Origin: CALMEC01 sp964531025 | GTDB lineage: Bacteria; Actinomycetota; Thermoleophilia; Miltoncostaeales; Miltoncostaeaceae | Assembly: GCA_964531025.1 (NCBI GenBank) | Contig: CAZHDY010000001.1 | Span: forward strand, 744,001 to 808,000 | DNA length: 64,000 nt | Direction of reading: 5' to 3' | Part shown: positions 8,213 through 17,055 of the stretch, piece by piece | Layout: each line of letters opens with the position of its first letter | Position numbering within the stretch: the first letter of the stretch is position 1 | Program-made: the position numbers and the translations under genes | The notes under the pieces: model-generated | What the model saw: only the letters and a program-made list of their open reading frames with translations | Databases searched by the model: none | Told to the model about the DNA's origin: nothing

Positions 8213-8636
8213 CCGAGCCCGTGAGCCCGGCCAGGCGTATCGCCACGTCAACCAGTGAGAGGCGCTCCAACGACCCCACATCCGCACGTGGGATCCACGC
8301 GGCCATGTCCGTGCTGCCGTTCACCTCGTTGGTGAGCGTCCCGCCGACGATGGCGGCCCGATAGACGATCCGCAGCGCCTGCATGTCGCGGTCCCCGGTC
8401 AGACGACGTCGGGCATCGATGATCAATGAGTCCACACCGAGGATGTCGCCGACGACGACGTCGTAGCCGGTCTCCTCCCGGACCTCGCGAACACATGCCG
8501 CCTCAGGTGCCTCGCCCGGTTCGAGACCGCCGCCCGGCATCGTCCACCGCGGTACCCCTCCACCGGTCCACCGTGACAGCAGCACACGATCACGGTCGTC
8601 GGTGATGACGGCGTATGCGGCGACGCGGAGATCCAC
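8205..8636 (-). CDS. NUDIX hydrolase
   Basis: Protein of 143 residues. The complete Nudix box is visible (GGLEPGEAPEAACVREVREETGY), broken here as GGLEPGEAPEAAC then VREVREETGY, supplying the metal-binding glutamates. The fold start RVAAYAVITDDRDRVLLSRW is typical. Members hydrolyse nucleoside diphosphate derivatives; the substrate is not predictable. The nitrilase gene lies upstream on the same strand after 18 bp. Confidence 0.93.
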   Translation of the reverse strand: MDLRVAAYAVITDDRDRVLLSRWTGGGVPRWTMPGGGLEPGEAPEAACVREVREETGYDVVVGDILGVDSLIIDARRRLTGDRDMQALRIVYRAAIVGGTLTNEVNGSTDMAAWIPRADVGSLERLSLVDVAIRLAGLTGSVT

Positions 8637-8654
8637 GGCGAGGTCCCTGCCCCC

Positions 8655-9458
8655 TCAGACGCGCCGGTGGCTCAGTGCCGGCAGCCGCGTGCGCACATCG
8701 TCCAGCACCGCGCGATCGACCTCGACGACGGCCACGCCGACGCCATCGGCCACCTCCGCCAGCACCTCACCCCACGGCGAGACGATCATGCTGCGGCCGT
8801 GCGACGCGGTGCCGGTCGCGTGGGTTCCGACCTGACCGGCGGCAAGCACGAAACACTGGTTCTCGATGGCGCGCGCACGGATGAGCGTCTCCCAGTGCGC
8901 GGCACCGGTGACCGCGGTGAACGCAGCCGGCACCGTGAGGATCTCGGCCCCGTCGTCCGCGAGCCGACGGTAGAGCTCGGGAAAGCGCACGTCGTAACAG
9001 ACGGACAGGCCCGTCCTCCAGCCGGCCACCTCGGCCACCACGACGTCTCGGCCGGGCTCGGTGACCGCCGACTCCCGGTACCTGAACCCGCCGACATGGA
9101 CGTCGAAGAGATGGATCTTCCGGTACACCGCCCGCCGTATCCCCTCAGGATCGATCACCACGCTGGTGTTGTGCGTGGTGGCACCCCCAGGAGTTCGTTC
9201 CGAGATGCTCCCGGCGATCAGCCACAGGCCGAGCCCGCGGGCCCACGAGGCCGCCGCCGTGAGCGACGGACCGTCGAGATCCTCCGCACCCGCCAGCTGG
9301 CCGGCGTCCGTATCGATCAGATTCCACTTCTCGGGAAGGAGGACGATCTCGGCGCCAAGACGAGCCGACTGCGCGACGAGCTCCGCGGCGACGGCGATGT
9401 TGTCCGCCGCATCGGGGCCCGAGTTCATCTGGCAGACGGCGACACGGATGGACGACAT
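8655..9458 (-). CDS. Carbon-nitrogen hydrolase (nitrilase superfamily)
   Basis: Protein of 267 residues with the Glu-Lys-Cys triad: LLPEKWN, YRKIHLFDV, SVCYDVRFPELYR. The sequence is closest in style to the Nit/omega-amidase branch that hydrolyses deaminated glutathione or alpha-keto amides; this sub-assignment is inference. ATG 9458 (MSSIRVAVCQMNSG) is the family start; a longer frame adds about 39 unrelated residues. Probably cotranscribed with the downstream NUDIX gene. Confidence 0.92.
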   Translation of the reverse strand: MSSIRVAVCQMNSGPDAADNIAVAAELVAQSARLGAEIVLLPEKWNLIDTDAGQLAGAEDLDGPSLTAAASWARGLGLWLIAGSISERTPGGATTHNTSVVIDPEGIRRAVYRKIHLFDVHVGGFRYRESAVTEPGRDVVVAEVAGWRTGLSVCYDVRFPELYRRLADDGAEILTVPAAFTAVTGAAHWETLIRARAIENQCFVLAAGQVGTHATGTASHGRSMIVSPWGEVLAEVADGVGVAVVEVDRAVLDDVRTRLPALSHRRV

Positions 9459-9546
9459 GCCCCGATCATGGCATGCCGTCGACGCCGCCGAGCCCGTGGC
9501 GCTACCATTGACCGGACCCCTCAGTCTCATCATCGAAGGTGAATCC

Positions 9547-9783
9547 ATGGCCGAGTCCGCCGTCCTGACACGCATCGAAGAGGTCCTCGAGGAGATCCGC
9601 CCCGCCCTTCACTCCGACGGCGGCGACATCGAGCTCGTCGACTTCGACGACGAGGGCTTCGTCCACGTGAACATGCTGGGCGCCTGTGGCGGCTGCCCGA
9701 TGTCGACGGCCACGCTCGTCCTGGGAGTCGAGGCAGCCCTGCGGGAGCGCGTCCCCGAGGTCGAGGGCGTCATCCCCATCTGA
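9547..9783 (+). CDS. NifU C-terminal-domain Fe-S scaffold/carrier
   Basis: Small protein of 78 residues with the NifU-like motif GACGGCPMS holding the CxxC pair that binds a cluster between two subunits. It begins MAESAVLTRIEEVLEEIRP; IRPALHSDGGDIELV is highly characteristic. GAAGGTG precedes the ATG. It is divergent from the nitrilase gene and separate from the suf operon at the window start. Confidence 0.93.
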   Translation: MAESAVLTRIEEVLEEIRPALHSDGGDIELVDFDDEGFVHVNMLGACGGCPMSTATLVLGVEAALRERVPEVEGVIPI

Positions 9784-9866
9784 TTCGAGGGGCTGGGCCC
9801 TGCCGCGCACCCGTTGGAGCGCGGCGCCGTCGGATCATCCCGGAGTACCTCATGTGAAGGGATGAA

Positions 9867-9940
9867 TCGGGGTGCCCGGATTTGAACCGGGGACCTCTCC
9901 GACCCGAACGGAGCGCGCTACCAAGCTGCGCCACACCCCG
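9867..9940 (-). tRNA. tRNA-Pro (anticodon CGG)
   Basis: Seventy-four nt fold into a full cloverleaf: acceptor CGGGGTG/CACCCCG, D-arm GCGC/GCGC, anticodon stem CTCCG/CGGAG around loop TTCGGGT, T-arm CCCGG TTCAAAT CCGGG, discriminator A. The loop gives anticodon CGG, decoding CCG. The 3' CCA is not encoded. Confidence 0.97.
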
Positions 9941-10251
9941 ACGGCACCGATGCATCGTACCGATCCCTGCCGCGCCGCGCCACCTGAGCCCACAGCATCC
10001 GCTGCACCGAACGGACGTTGCACGGTGAACGACCGCCACCACCCCAGGATTGTTACCGCCTCGCTAAGGACTCCGCAGAGGCTCGATCCACTCACGACCC
10101 TCTGCGCGAAACAAAGAACATCCTGCAAATAAGGATTTTTCTTCGGGGTGGACGCCTTCTTCACAGAAGCTTTGCCGATGATGGGAGTACCCTGTGGTTA
10201 ACTACTTCTCCACGGTCTCTTCGTCAGCTAACGACCGTGACGTCGCCCCGT
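9941..10251. other. 311-bp intergenic region before the PAP2-like gene
   Basis: No gene is supported. The region holds the tRNA-Pro promoter (minus strand) and presumably the promoter of the downstream gene. It contains a short AT-rich tract around 10130-10140, unusual for this GC-rich window. I find no recognisable riboswitch. Confidence 0.4.
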
Positions 10252-11109
10252 ATGGCACACCCTTCCTCGACATCCACGCCCACATCTGTCACGGACGGCG
10301 CTCCGCGCCGGCGGCGGTGGCCGATCGAGGTCGCCCTGTTCGCCGGAATGCTGCTGATCTACCAGGCATCGCGCGCGCTGGTGGTCGGCGACGAAGCCGT
10401 GGCATTGAAGAACGCCTTCGAGGTCATCGATCTGGAGAAGGTCTTCGGCCTCCACTTCGAGTCGAGCATCCAGGGGTGGATGCTGGACAACTTCCACCTG
10501 ACCCAGGCGCTGAACCAGTTCTACATCTGGGCGCACCTCCCGGTCACCGCCATCTTCTTCATCTGGCTGTACCGCCGCCGTCGCGCGGTCTACCCGTTCG
10601 TGCGCAACGCATTCTTCCTGGCGAACGTGCTGGCGCTCGCAGTCTTCGTCATCTTCCCGGTCGCACCCCCTCGGATGCTGAGCGGTGAGGGATTCGTCGA
10701 CACGCTCTCGCTCATCAGTGGCATCGACCTCCACCAGGGCAACCTCTCCGGCTGGTTCAACCCGTATGCGGCCGTCCCGTCCATGCACTTCGGCTACGCC
10801 CTCATGGTCGGTGTCATCACGGCGCTGCTGGCGCGTAACTACATCGTGAAGGTGCTCGCGCTCATGTACCCGGCCCTGGTGTTCTTCACCATCGTCGGCA
10901 CCGCGAACCACTATGTCGTGGATGCCCTTGCCGGAGGCCTTGTCCTGGCGGCGGCCTTCCTGCTCACCTGGTTCGCCACTCGCCGGGTCAGCGCCATCCA
11001 GGAGCGCCGGACGACCCGCCGGGCCCGCGAGGAATCCGCGCACGATGCGAACACCCGGGACGCCCTCCGTGAGCCGGAATCTCTTGAGTCCCCCGAGGTA
11101 ACGATCTAA
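10252..11109 (+). CDS. PAP2-superfamily membrane enzyme (inositol phosphotransferase-like)
   Basis: Membrane protein of 285 residues with several transmembrane helices. It carries the PAP2 catalytic motifs in the form of the Ipt1/Aur1-like branch: AAVPSMHFGYALM (PSMH) and TANHYVVDALAGG (H..D). In actinobacteria this branch is associated with phosphoinositide or glycolipid head-group transfer, a family-based inference. ATG 10252 is preferred; GTG 10237 is possible and no strong ribosome site decides. The cytoplasmic tail is Arg-rich, then acidic. Confidence 0.82.
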   Translation: MAHPSSTSTPTSVTDGAPRRRRWPIEVALFAGMLLIYQASRALVVGDEAVALKNAFEVIDLEKVFGLHFESSIQGWMLDNFHLTQALNQFYIWAHLPVTAIFFIWLYRRRRAVYPFVRNAFFLANVLALAVFVIFPVAPPRMLSGEGFVDTLSLISGIDLHQGNLSGWFNPYAAVPSMHFGYALMVGVITALLARNYIVKVLALMYPALVFFTIVGTANHYVVDALAGGLVLAAAFLLTWFATRRVSAIQERRTTRRAREESAHDANTRDALREPESLESPEVTI

Positions 11110-11118
11110 AGTCTCTCC

Positions 11119-11202
11119 ATGGATCGGACAACGTCATCAGCATCCCGACCGGACGCCGCTGACAGCCCGTTCCGCGTGATCCACGGCCCGCCTGCTCTCT
11201 GA
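11119..11202 (+). other. Possible leader ORF ending in a terminator hairpin
   Basis: A 27-codon ATG ORF (MDRTTSSASRPDAADS...) whose TGA stop lies in the loop of the hairpin at 11185-11213. This resembles attenuator layout ahead of the small HTH gene. There is no clear ribosome site and no run of regulatory codons, so it may be chance. Confidence 0.25.
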
Positions 11203-11218
11203 GCACGCGGGCCGTTTT
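11185..11218 (+). terminator. Rho-independent terminator or attenuator
   Basis: GGCCCGC plus TGCTC pair with GAGCA plus GCGGGCC around a short TCT loop (one internal mismatch), followed by GTTTTCATTT. It ends transcription from the PAP2-like gene or attenuates entry into the small HTH gene. Confidence 0.8.
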
Positions 11219-11256
11219 CATTTCAGAACACCCGCGCAGTATCGGAGGTTGTGGCC

Positions 11257-11451
11257 ATGGCGATCCACCTGACTCCCGACGAGTTGTCTGACGCATTGGG
11301 AATCAAGAGCAGAGACGTGATCCGGATGTGCCAGGAGGAGTCGGTGCCGATTCTCCATGGGCGGATCGACAAGACCCTCTTCTTCCAGACGATGCAGGCG
11401 ACCGGGCACCGTATGCCCGAGGACGCAGAGCTCCTGCTCGAGATGCACTAG
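11257..11451 (+). CDS. Small helix-turn-helix (excisionase/MerR-like) protein
   Basis: Protein of 64 residues: IHLTPDELSDALGIKSRDVI is a helix-turn-helix of the type that opens MerR/excisionase-like domains, followed by VPILHGRIDKTLF (wing) and a C-terminal helix. ATG 11257 is chosen because GGAGG (11244-11248) has 8-nt spacing to it but only 2 nt to the GTG at 11251. No phage genes are nearby. Regulatory role is inferred from the fold. Confidence 0.7.
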   Translation: MAIHLTPDELSDALGIKSRDVIRMCQEESVPILHGRIDKTLFFQTMQATGHRMPEDAELLLEMH

Positions 11452-11515
11452 AGGTACTCCGCAGTCGACCGCTCCTCTGCGGGGCGGGCATGGCCGCGTG
11501 CTAGCGTCACGTGCC

Positions 11516-12895
11516 GTGTCCCGCCCCGCTTGTTTCTCCCATAGGCCGCGCACGCTCCTGACGGCCGCGGTCATCGTCGGCCTCGTCTCTGCCGGCACCG
11601 CCCAGGCCTCGGAGGTCCAGGTCCGCCAGGCCCTCACGTCGTGGACCGCGAAGAATCCGCACACCACCGCGGCGATCTGGCGTCTTGACGCACAGGGGAA
11701 CCAGGAGGTGGCGGCGTACAAGGCGTCCATCCCCCGACGGCCTGCGTCAACGATGAAAGTTGTGACCGCGGCATCGTCGTTGCAGGCATTCGGTCCGGAG
11801 TACCGCTTCGAGACCCACCTCTACATGGGGACCACCGCCACCTACTCGGGGCCGGTGCTACGGACCCCCCTCTACCTCAAGGGCTACGGCGACCCCACGT
11901 TTTCGACAGCGGCGTTCAACCGCCGTCACCTGGGGCGGACCGGCAGCCAGATCGCCACGCTGGTGGCGCCGCTCCGCACGAGCGGGATCACCAGCATCAA
12001 AGGTCCGGTCGTCGTGGACGAGTCGTACTTCGACTCGCGGCGCAAGGTCGCCAGCTGGCCGAGCCGGTACTACGGAGAGTGTCAACCGCTCTCCGCGCTC
12101 AGCGTGAACCAGAGCTACCTCGGTGACAGTCGCGGGCGCTACGCCGCACGTCCGTCGCTCGTCGCCGGCGCCAGGCTCCGTGAGACGATGCGGGCCATGA
12201 AGGTGGCACACACCGGTGGTGTCCAGATGGGGCGGACCCCGCAGAAGGCACGTCTGGTCGGCGTGGCGAAGTCACCGCCGCTCAAGACGATCACCCGCCT
12301 CATGCTGCCGCCGAGCGACAACTTCGTGGCGGAGATGCTCACCAAGAACGTCGGTGCCGCGACGGCGAACTCGGGAACCACGGCCGCCGGAACGCGCGCC
12401 ACGACGAACCTTCTGGGCCGTTACCTGTCGCCCACCGACCGACTCGTCGACGGATCCGGCCTGGACCGGGGCAATCGCCTCGCTGCCACATCCCTTGTCA
12501 AGCTCCTCGCTGCGGCCAACTCGGATCCCACCTGGGGACGCGCACTCATCCAGTCACTGCCTCGTGGCAACGAAGGAACGCTACGCTCGCGCTTCCCGTC
12601 CCTGGGAAGCCGGGTGCGTGCGAAGACCGGCTACATCAGCGGCACCTCCGGCCTCACGGGGATCGTGACGTCGAAGAACGGACAGCGCTACGCGTTCGCC
12701 CTCCTCATGAACGACAGCTCGATCAGCGGGGCGCGCGCCACCCAGGACCGCATCGTGCGGATGCTTGCCGCGGGCACCGCGGACGTCCCCGGCTATGCGC
12801 CACCACCGGTGAAGGCCGACCCGCCGCCGACGCCGACCCCGACGCCGCAGCCTCCGACGTCGACCGCCTCGACGACCGCGCCGGCCACCCGATAG
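11516..12895 (+). CDS. dacB: D-alanyl-D-alanine carboxypeptidase, S13 (PBP4/DacB) family
   Basis: Peptidoglycan-processing enzyme exported to the cell surface. After a signal peptide (hydrophobic LLTAAVIVGLVSAGTAQA, cleavage likely after AQA) come the three active-site motifs: STMK in RPASTMKVVT, SDN in PPSDNFVAEM, and KTG in RAKTGYISGTSG. It has 459 residues, with a Pro/Thr-rich C-terminal tail (PPPTPTPTPQPP) that may sit in the wall. GTG 11516 gives the most compact signal peptide; GTG 11498 is an alternative. Confidence 0.9.
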   Translation: MSRPACFSHRPRTLLTAAVIVGLVSAGTAQASEVQVRQALTSWTAKNPHTTAAIWRLDAQGNQEVAAYKASIPRRPASTMKVVTAASSLQAFGPEYRFETHLYMGTTATYSGPVLRTPLYLKGYGDPTFSTAAFNRRHLGRTGSQIATLVAPLRTSGITSIKGPVVVDESYFDSRRKVASWPSRYYGECQPLSALSVNQSYLGDSRGRYAARPSLVAGARLRETMRAMKVAHTGGVQMGRTPQKARLVGVAKSPPLKTITRLMLPPSDNFVAEMLTKNVGAATANSGTTAAGTRATTNLLGRYLSPTDRLVDGSGLDRGNRLAATSLVKLLAAANSDPTWGRALIQSLPRGNEGTLRSRFPSLGSRVRAKTGYISGTSGLTGIVTSKNGQRYAFALLMNDSSISGARATQDRIVRMLAAGTADVPGYAPPPVKADPPPTPTPTPQPPTSTASTTAPATR

Positions 12896-12914
12896 ACGCT
12901 CCGCCGATGGCGCC

Positions 12915-12934
12915 GGCGGATGCGCTCATCCGCC
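12915..12934 (+). terminator. Perfect 8-bp hairpin before the next start codon
   Basis: GGCGGATG, loop CGCT, CATCCGCC, ending 1 nt before the GTG of the downstream gene and 19 nt after dacB. It has no T-tract. It could terminate dacB or mask translation initiation of the next gene. Confidence 0.4.
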
Positions 12935-12935
12935 C

Positions 12936-13346
12936 GTGATCGGCGTCACAACATTCGTGCTGCTGCTGGTGGTACTCATCGCCGGACCTCTGGGGCTCAC
13001 GGTTGGTCATTCTGAGCCGAGACTGCGCGCGATGATCCCTCGGATGGGTGCCGCCCTCGTGGGCGCACTCGTCGGCGTCTGGTGCTGGAACCTGGCACAG
13101 CCCGATGCCTACTACGGACCGGACTCGGGTCGTCGCTACTGGGACGCCGTCCCGTCCATGCAACCGTTCGCCATCGTCGCGATCGCGATCACCGTTCTTG
13201 TCGGGGTTCTCCTGCTGATGGCGGGCCGCAGATGGAACGAACGAACGACAACGATTCCGCCCGTCGCAACGATCGGCCTCCTCGGGATGCCCGTCGTCGC
13301 GATCGCCCTCTTCGTGGTGGGAGCCGCCATCGGGGGCGGGCACTGA
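12936..13346 (+). CDS. Small hypothetical membrane protein
   Basis: Protein of 136 residues with four predicted membrane segments: VTTFVLLLVVLIAGPLGL, the stretch around MGAALVGALVGVWCW, FAIVAIAITVLVGVLLLM and LLGMPVVAIALFVVGAAIG. No recognised domain. The GTG start directly follows a hairpin and lacks a visible ribosome site, which lowers confidence in the start. It may be cotranscribed with dacB. Confidence 0.6.
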   Translation: MIGVTTFVLLLVVLIAGPLGLTVGHSEPRLRAMIPRMGAALVGALVGVWCWNLAQPDAYYGPDSGRRYWDAVPSMQPFAIVAIAITVLVGVLLLMAGRRWNERTTTIPPVATIGLLGMPVVAIALFVVGAAIGGGH

Positions 13347-13457
13347 CAGGAACCGCGCCACAGCGGTCCAGTCGGACATGTCGGGGAAAGTCCGGTGTCT
13401 GACACAAAACTTTCCGAGACCTCGTGACGACACGCGTCGATCAGCACCTGCACGGCC

Positions 13458-13488
13458 GTATCTAACCATCAAGTTGAGAGTTAGATAC
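13458..13488. repeat. AT-rich inverted repeat downstream of ligA
   Basis: GTATCTAAC and GTTAGATAC form a perfect 9-bp inverted repeat separated by 13 nt, just 3 nt beyond the ligA stop. It is AT-rich against the local background. It could be a terminator stem for ligA or a binding site for a regulator. Confidence 0.55.
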
Positions 13489-13490
13489 AG

Positions 13491-15542
13491 CTATTCAGGC
13501 CCTTCCGGGACCGCTTCTTCCCCGGCGAGGATCGCCAGGAACCGCGTCTCGTCGATCACGGGCACTCCGGCCTTCTCCGCCTTCGCGACCTTGCTCCCCG
13601 GATCGCGTCCCACGACCACGAAGGCCGTCTTCTTGCTGACCGAATCCGTGGGTTTGCCGCCCGCCGCGGCGATGGCCCGCTTCGTCTCGTCGCGTGTCAT
13701 CGCATCGAGACCGCCCGTGACCACGATGCTGAGCCCCGTGAGGACACCGTCGGTGGGCGCCTCGACGACCTCCATCTCGGTCGTGAGCCCTTGCTCGCGA
13801 AGCCGCAGCAGCGTGTCGCGGTTCTCCTCGACCGCCAGGTACTCGGCGATCGCGCCGGCCACGACCGGGCCCACGCCCTCGGCGGTCGCGAAGACCTCGG
13901 TATCGGCGTTCAGCAGGATGTCGAGCGACGGCGCGACCTGGGCCACGGCCTGGGCGGTGATCCCGCCCACGTGCCGGATGCCCAGACCGGTCAGAAGGCG
14001 CGGCCACTCCTGCGCCTTCGATGCCTCGATAGCGTTCACAAGGTTCGTGGCCGCGATCTCGCCGAAGCCGTCCAAGCCCGACAGGTGCTCCACGGTCAGC
14101 TCGTAGATGTCGGCGATCTGCCCGATGAGGCCGGCACCGTACAGGCGCTCGACGGTCTTCTCTCCCATTCCCTCGATGTCCATGGCGCCACGCGATGCGA
14201 AGTGGATCATCGACTGGACGGCCTGAGCGGGACACGCCCGGTTGGGGCATCGGATGACCACCTCGCCCTCCACGGAGGCCAGAGGCGTCTCGCAGGCGGG
14301 GCACCGCTCGGGCATCGTAAACGGACGCTCGGACCCGTCGCGGTTCTGAACCAGCGGGGCGACCACCTGAGGGATGACGTCCCCGGCCCGCTGGACGACC
14401 ACGGTGTCACCGATACGCAGGTCCTTGCGCTCGATGTCCTCATGATTGTGGAGGGTCGCGTGACGTACGGTGACGCCGCTCACCTGCACCGGCCTCAGCA
14501 CCGCGAACGGCACGATGGCCCCGGTGCGACCGACGTTCACCTGGATGTCCTCCAGGACGGTCGTGGCCGTGGTGGGGGCGAACTTGTACGCGACGGCCCA
14601 GCGGGGGGCGCGGCCGACCGAGCCCAGACGACGCTGCAGATCGAAGGAGTCCACCTTCACCACGGCTCCGTCGATGTCGTAGTCGATGGAGCTCCGCCGT
14701 TCCTCCCAGCGGGCGCAGGCGTCCGCCGCGGCCTCGATCCCGCCGACGGTGGTGATCTCGTCGTTCACCGGGAATCCGGTCCGCCGCAGCCAGTCCAGGC
14801 ACTCCGACTGGCTCGCCACGTCGATTCCCTCCCGATACCCGACGGAATAGCAGAACATCGCGAGAGGCCGTTCGGCCGTCACCGTCGGATCCTGCTGACG
14901 AAGGCTGCCCGCCGCGGCATTGCGGGGGTTCGCGAATGTCGGAAGCCCCGCTGCCGCCCGTGATGCGTTGAACTCGGCGAATGCGGCGAGTGGCAGGTAC
15001 ACCTCACCGCGTACCTCCACGACGTCGGGGGCACGCTCGCCCAATGCGAGCGCCATCTCGTGCGGCAGCCCGGCGATGGTGCGCACATTGGCCGTCACGT
15101 CCTCCCCCACCACCCCGTCACCGCGCGTGGCAGCAGTGACCAGCATCCCGTGCTCGTAGGTCAGCGAGATGGCGAGACCATCGATCTTCGGTTCGACGAC
15201 CAGCGCCGGTGGCTCGCCCGCCCGTCCCTCGGCCGCCAGCACGTTCAGCGCACGCCGGTACCACGCATCGAGCTCCTCCCCGCCGCGGGCATTGGCGAGC
15301 GACAGCATCGACTCACGGTGCCGGATCTCCGCGAAGCCCGCGGCCGGCCGTGCACCCACCGTCTGGGTGGGCGAGTCGGCCACATGGATCTCCGGGTGCT
15401 CCGCCTCGAGCGTGTCGAGCTCGCGCACCCAGTCGTCGTAGACGGGATCATCGACGGTCGGCGCGTCGCGTACGTAGTAGGCCTCCGCGGCCTCGCGGAT
15501 CAGCATGCGCAGTTCCTCGGCACGTGCACGGGGATCGGTCAT
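13491..15542 (-). CDS. ligA: NAD-dependent DNA ligase LigA
   Basis: Full-length ligase of 683 residues. Domains in order: NAD-binding Ia (AYYVRDAPTVDDPVYDDW), adenylation domain with catalytic Lys119 in KIDG, OB fold, a four-cysteine zinc finger (CPAC and CPNRAC), helix-hairpin-helix repeats, and a C-terminal BRCT domain (LSIVVTGGLDAMTRDE). It seals nicks during replication and repair. The start overlaps the stop of the upstream HAD gene by 4 nt, and surE lies next, forming a minus-strand operon. Confidence 0.98.
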   Translation of the reverse strand: MTDPRARAEELRMLIREAAEAYYVRDAPTVDDPVYDDWVRELDTLEAEHPEIHVADSPTQTVGARPAAGFAEIRHRESMLSLANARGGEELDAWYRRALNVLAAEGRAGEPPALVVEPKIDGLAISLTYEHGMLVTAATRGDGVVGEDVTANVRTIAGLPHEMALALGERAPDVVEVRGEVYLPLAAFAEFNASRAAAGLPTFANPRNAAAGSLRQQDPTVTAERPLAMFCYSVGYREGIDVASQSECLDWLRRTGFPVNDEITTVGGIEAAADACARWEERRSSIDYDIDGAVVKVDSFDLQRRLGSVGRAPRWAVAYKFAPTTATTVLEDIQVNVGRTGAIVPFAVLRPVQVSGVTVRHATLHNHEDIERKDLRIGDTVVVQRAGDVIPQVVAPLVQNRDGSERPFTMPERCPACETPLASVEGEVVIRCPNRACPAQAVQSMIHFASRGAMDIEGMGEKTVERLYGAGLIGQIADIYELTVEHLSGLDGFGEIAATNLVNAIEASKAQEWPRLLTGLGIRHVGGITAQAVAQVAPSLDILLNADTEVFATAEGVGPVVAGAIAEYLAVEENRDTLLRLREQGLTTEMEVVEAPTDGVLTGLSIVVTGGLDAMTRDETKRAIAAAGGKPTDSVSKKTAFVVVGRDPGSKVAKAEKAGVPVIDETRFLAILAGEEAVPEGPE

Positions 15543-16189
15543 CCGATGAGAACCTCCCGCAGCTGGGGGATGGTGTCGACGACAACGTCGGCCCCCTCGG
15601 CCTCCAGCGCATCACGGGGGAAGAAGCCCCACGTGACACCGACGGCCGTGATGCCCGCGGCACGCGCGGCACGGATGTCGAACGGCGCGTCGCCCACATA
15701 GCAGAACGATGCGGGATCACCGTTCCCGAAGCGCTCCATGGAGACGAGGAGCGGTGCGGGATCCGGCTTGTGGACGTCGGAGTCCTCGGCGTCGACCACC
15801 ACCTCGAAGTGGTGGCGCACAGGGACAACCTCGAAGGACCGCTTCACCGTGGGACGGTTCTTGGACGTGACGATGCCCAGCCTCCGCCGGACGGCCAGGA
15901 GGTCGGTCAGCAGACCGTCCATTCCCTCGTACGGGGTGAGGAGCTCGTCGTGCATACGGAGGTTCCACGTGCGGAACTCACGCACCAGATCATCGACGTC
16001 GTCCGGCGAGAATGCGCGCATCTGATCGGCAAGCGGGCGTCCCACGTTCGCCAGGAGCGTGGAGTCCGGAAGATCCCGGCCGAGGATCGTCCTCACCGCG
16101 TGCCGGTGCGACTCGCGGATCAGACGCACCGAGTCGATGACCGTCCCGTCCAGGTCGAACAGGATGGGGTCGAATCCGCTCTGCGCCAT
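15539..16189 (-). CDS. HAD-superfamily phosphatase (PpaX/Gph-like)
   Basis: Protein of 216 residues with HAD motif I FDLDGTVIDS, motif II near GIVTSKN, motif III Lys in HKPDPAPL and motif IV YVGDAPFDIRAA. A helical cap follows motif I. It resembles pyrophosphatase PpaX or phosphoglycolate phosphatase; which one cannot be decided. It overlaps both neighbours (surE by 1 nt, ligA by 4 nt). Confidence 0.92.
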   Translation of the reverse strand: MAQSGFDPILFDLDGTVIDSVRLIRESHRHAVRTILGRDLPDSTLLANVGRPLADQMRAFSPDDVDDLVREFRTWNLRMHDELLTPYEGMDGLLTDLLAVRRRLGIVTSKNRPTVKRSFEVVPVRHHFEVVVDAEDSDVHKPDPAPLLVSMERFGNGDPASFCYVGDAPFDIRAARAAGITAVGVTWGFFPRDALEAEGADVVVDTIPQLREVLIG

Positions 16190-17007
16190 CAGCGGGCGTC
16201 GTCCCTTACGGTGTCCATGATGGCGCCCAGATCCTGCTGGGCGAACGCCTCCATGGACGGGAACTCCGTCCAGTCCCGGACGATGGGCGTGACGGTGATG
16301 AAACCGTTCTCGATGGCGGCGAAGTCCGTGCCGTCCTCGGCATGGTGTGCGGGGTCATCGCCGTAGATCACGTAGCGGCGACGCTCGTCACCGTCGTCGA
16401 CGAGCTGTAACGAGTCGTAGTAGATCCGTCGACCGAGACGCGCCACCCGGACGCCCGCGATGGCACCGGGCGGGATGCCGGGGATGTTGACGCTCACCAA
16501 ACGGCGCGGCGGGAAGGCCTCGTCGGTCACGAGAGAGACCAGCTCCGCCGTGAACCGTGCAGCGAAGGTGAACTCGTAGGTCGAGCCCCCGTTGTGCCAG
16601 TGGCCACCGTCGAGCGCGCCCTGCGAGACGGCGATGGCCGGCACGCCGAGCAGCATGCCCTCGTAGGCGGCGGCGACGGTGCCCGAGTACGTGACGTCGT
16701 CACCCAGGTTGTAGCCCTGGTTAATGCCGCTGACGACCACGTCCGGCACCCGACCGTCCACCAGCCCCGCCGCGGCGAAACGCACACAGTCCACCGGCGT
16801 GCCGTCGACCGCGTAGCCCATACTGCCGTCCGGCAGAACGCGCTCATCCACATGGAGAGGACGCGTGATCGTGATGCCACGGCCGATCGCGCTGCGATTC
16901 TGCTGCGGAGCGATGACCATCACATCACCCAGGCGATCGAGCGCCGTCTTGAGCGCGAGGAGCCCTGGCGAGTCGATGCCATCGTCATTCGTGACGAGGA
17001 TCTGCAT
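16189..17007 (-). CDS. surE: 5'/3'-nucleotidase SurE
   Basis: Protein of 272 residues. The N-terminal MQILVTNDDGIDSPG carries the metal-binding Asp pair; APQQNRSAIGRGIT and VVSGINQGYNLGDDVTYSGTV are SurE signatures. It dephosphorylates nucleoside monophosphates. ATG 17007 is the family start; a longer frame adds eight residues. Stop and the next gene's start overlap as TGATG. Confidence 0.97.
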   Translation of the reverse strand: MQILVTNDDGIDSPGLLALKTALDRLGDVMVIAPQQNRSAIGRGITITRPLHVDERVLPDGSMGYAVDGTPVDCVRFAAAGLVDGRVPDVVVSGINQGYNLGDDVTYSGTVAAAYEGMLLGVPAIAVSQGALDGGHWHNGGSTYEFTFAARFTAELVSLVTDEAFPPRRLVSVNIPGIPPGAIAGVRVARLGRRIYYDSLQLVDDGDERRRYVIYGDDPAHHAEDGTDFAAIENGFITVTPIVRDWTEFPSMEAFAQQDLGAIMDTVRDDAR

Positions 17008-17055
17008 GCCGGCCGAGTATGGCAGGGGCACGTGACGTTCCCCGCGATCAGAGTG

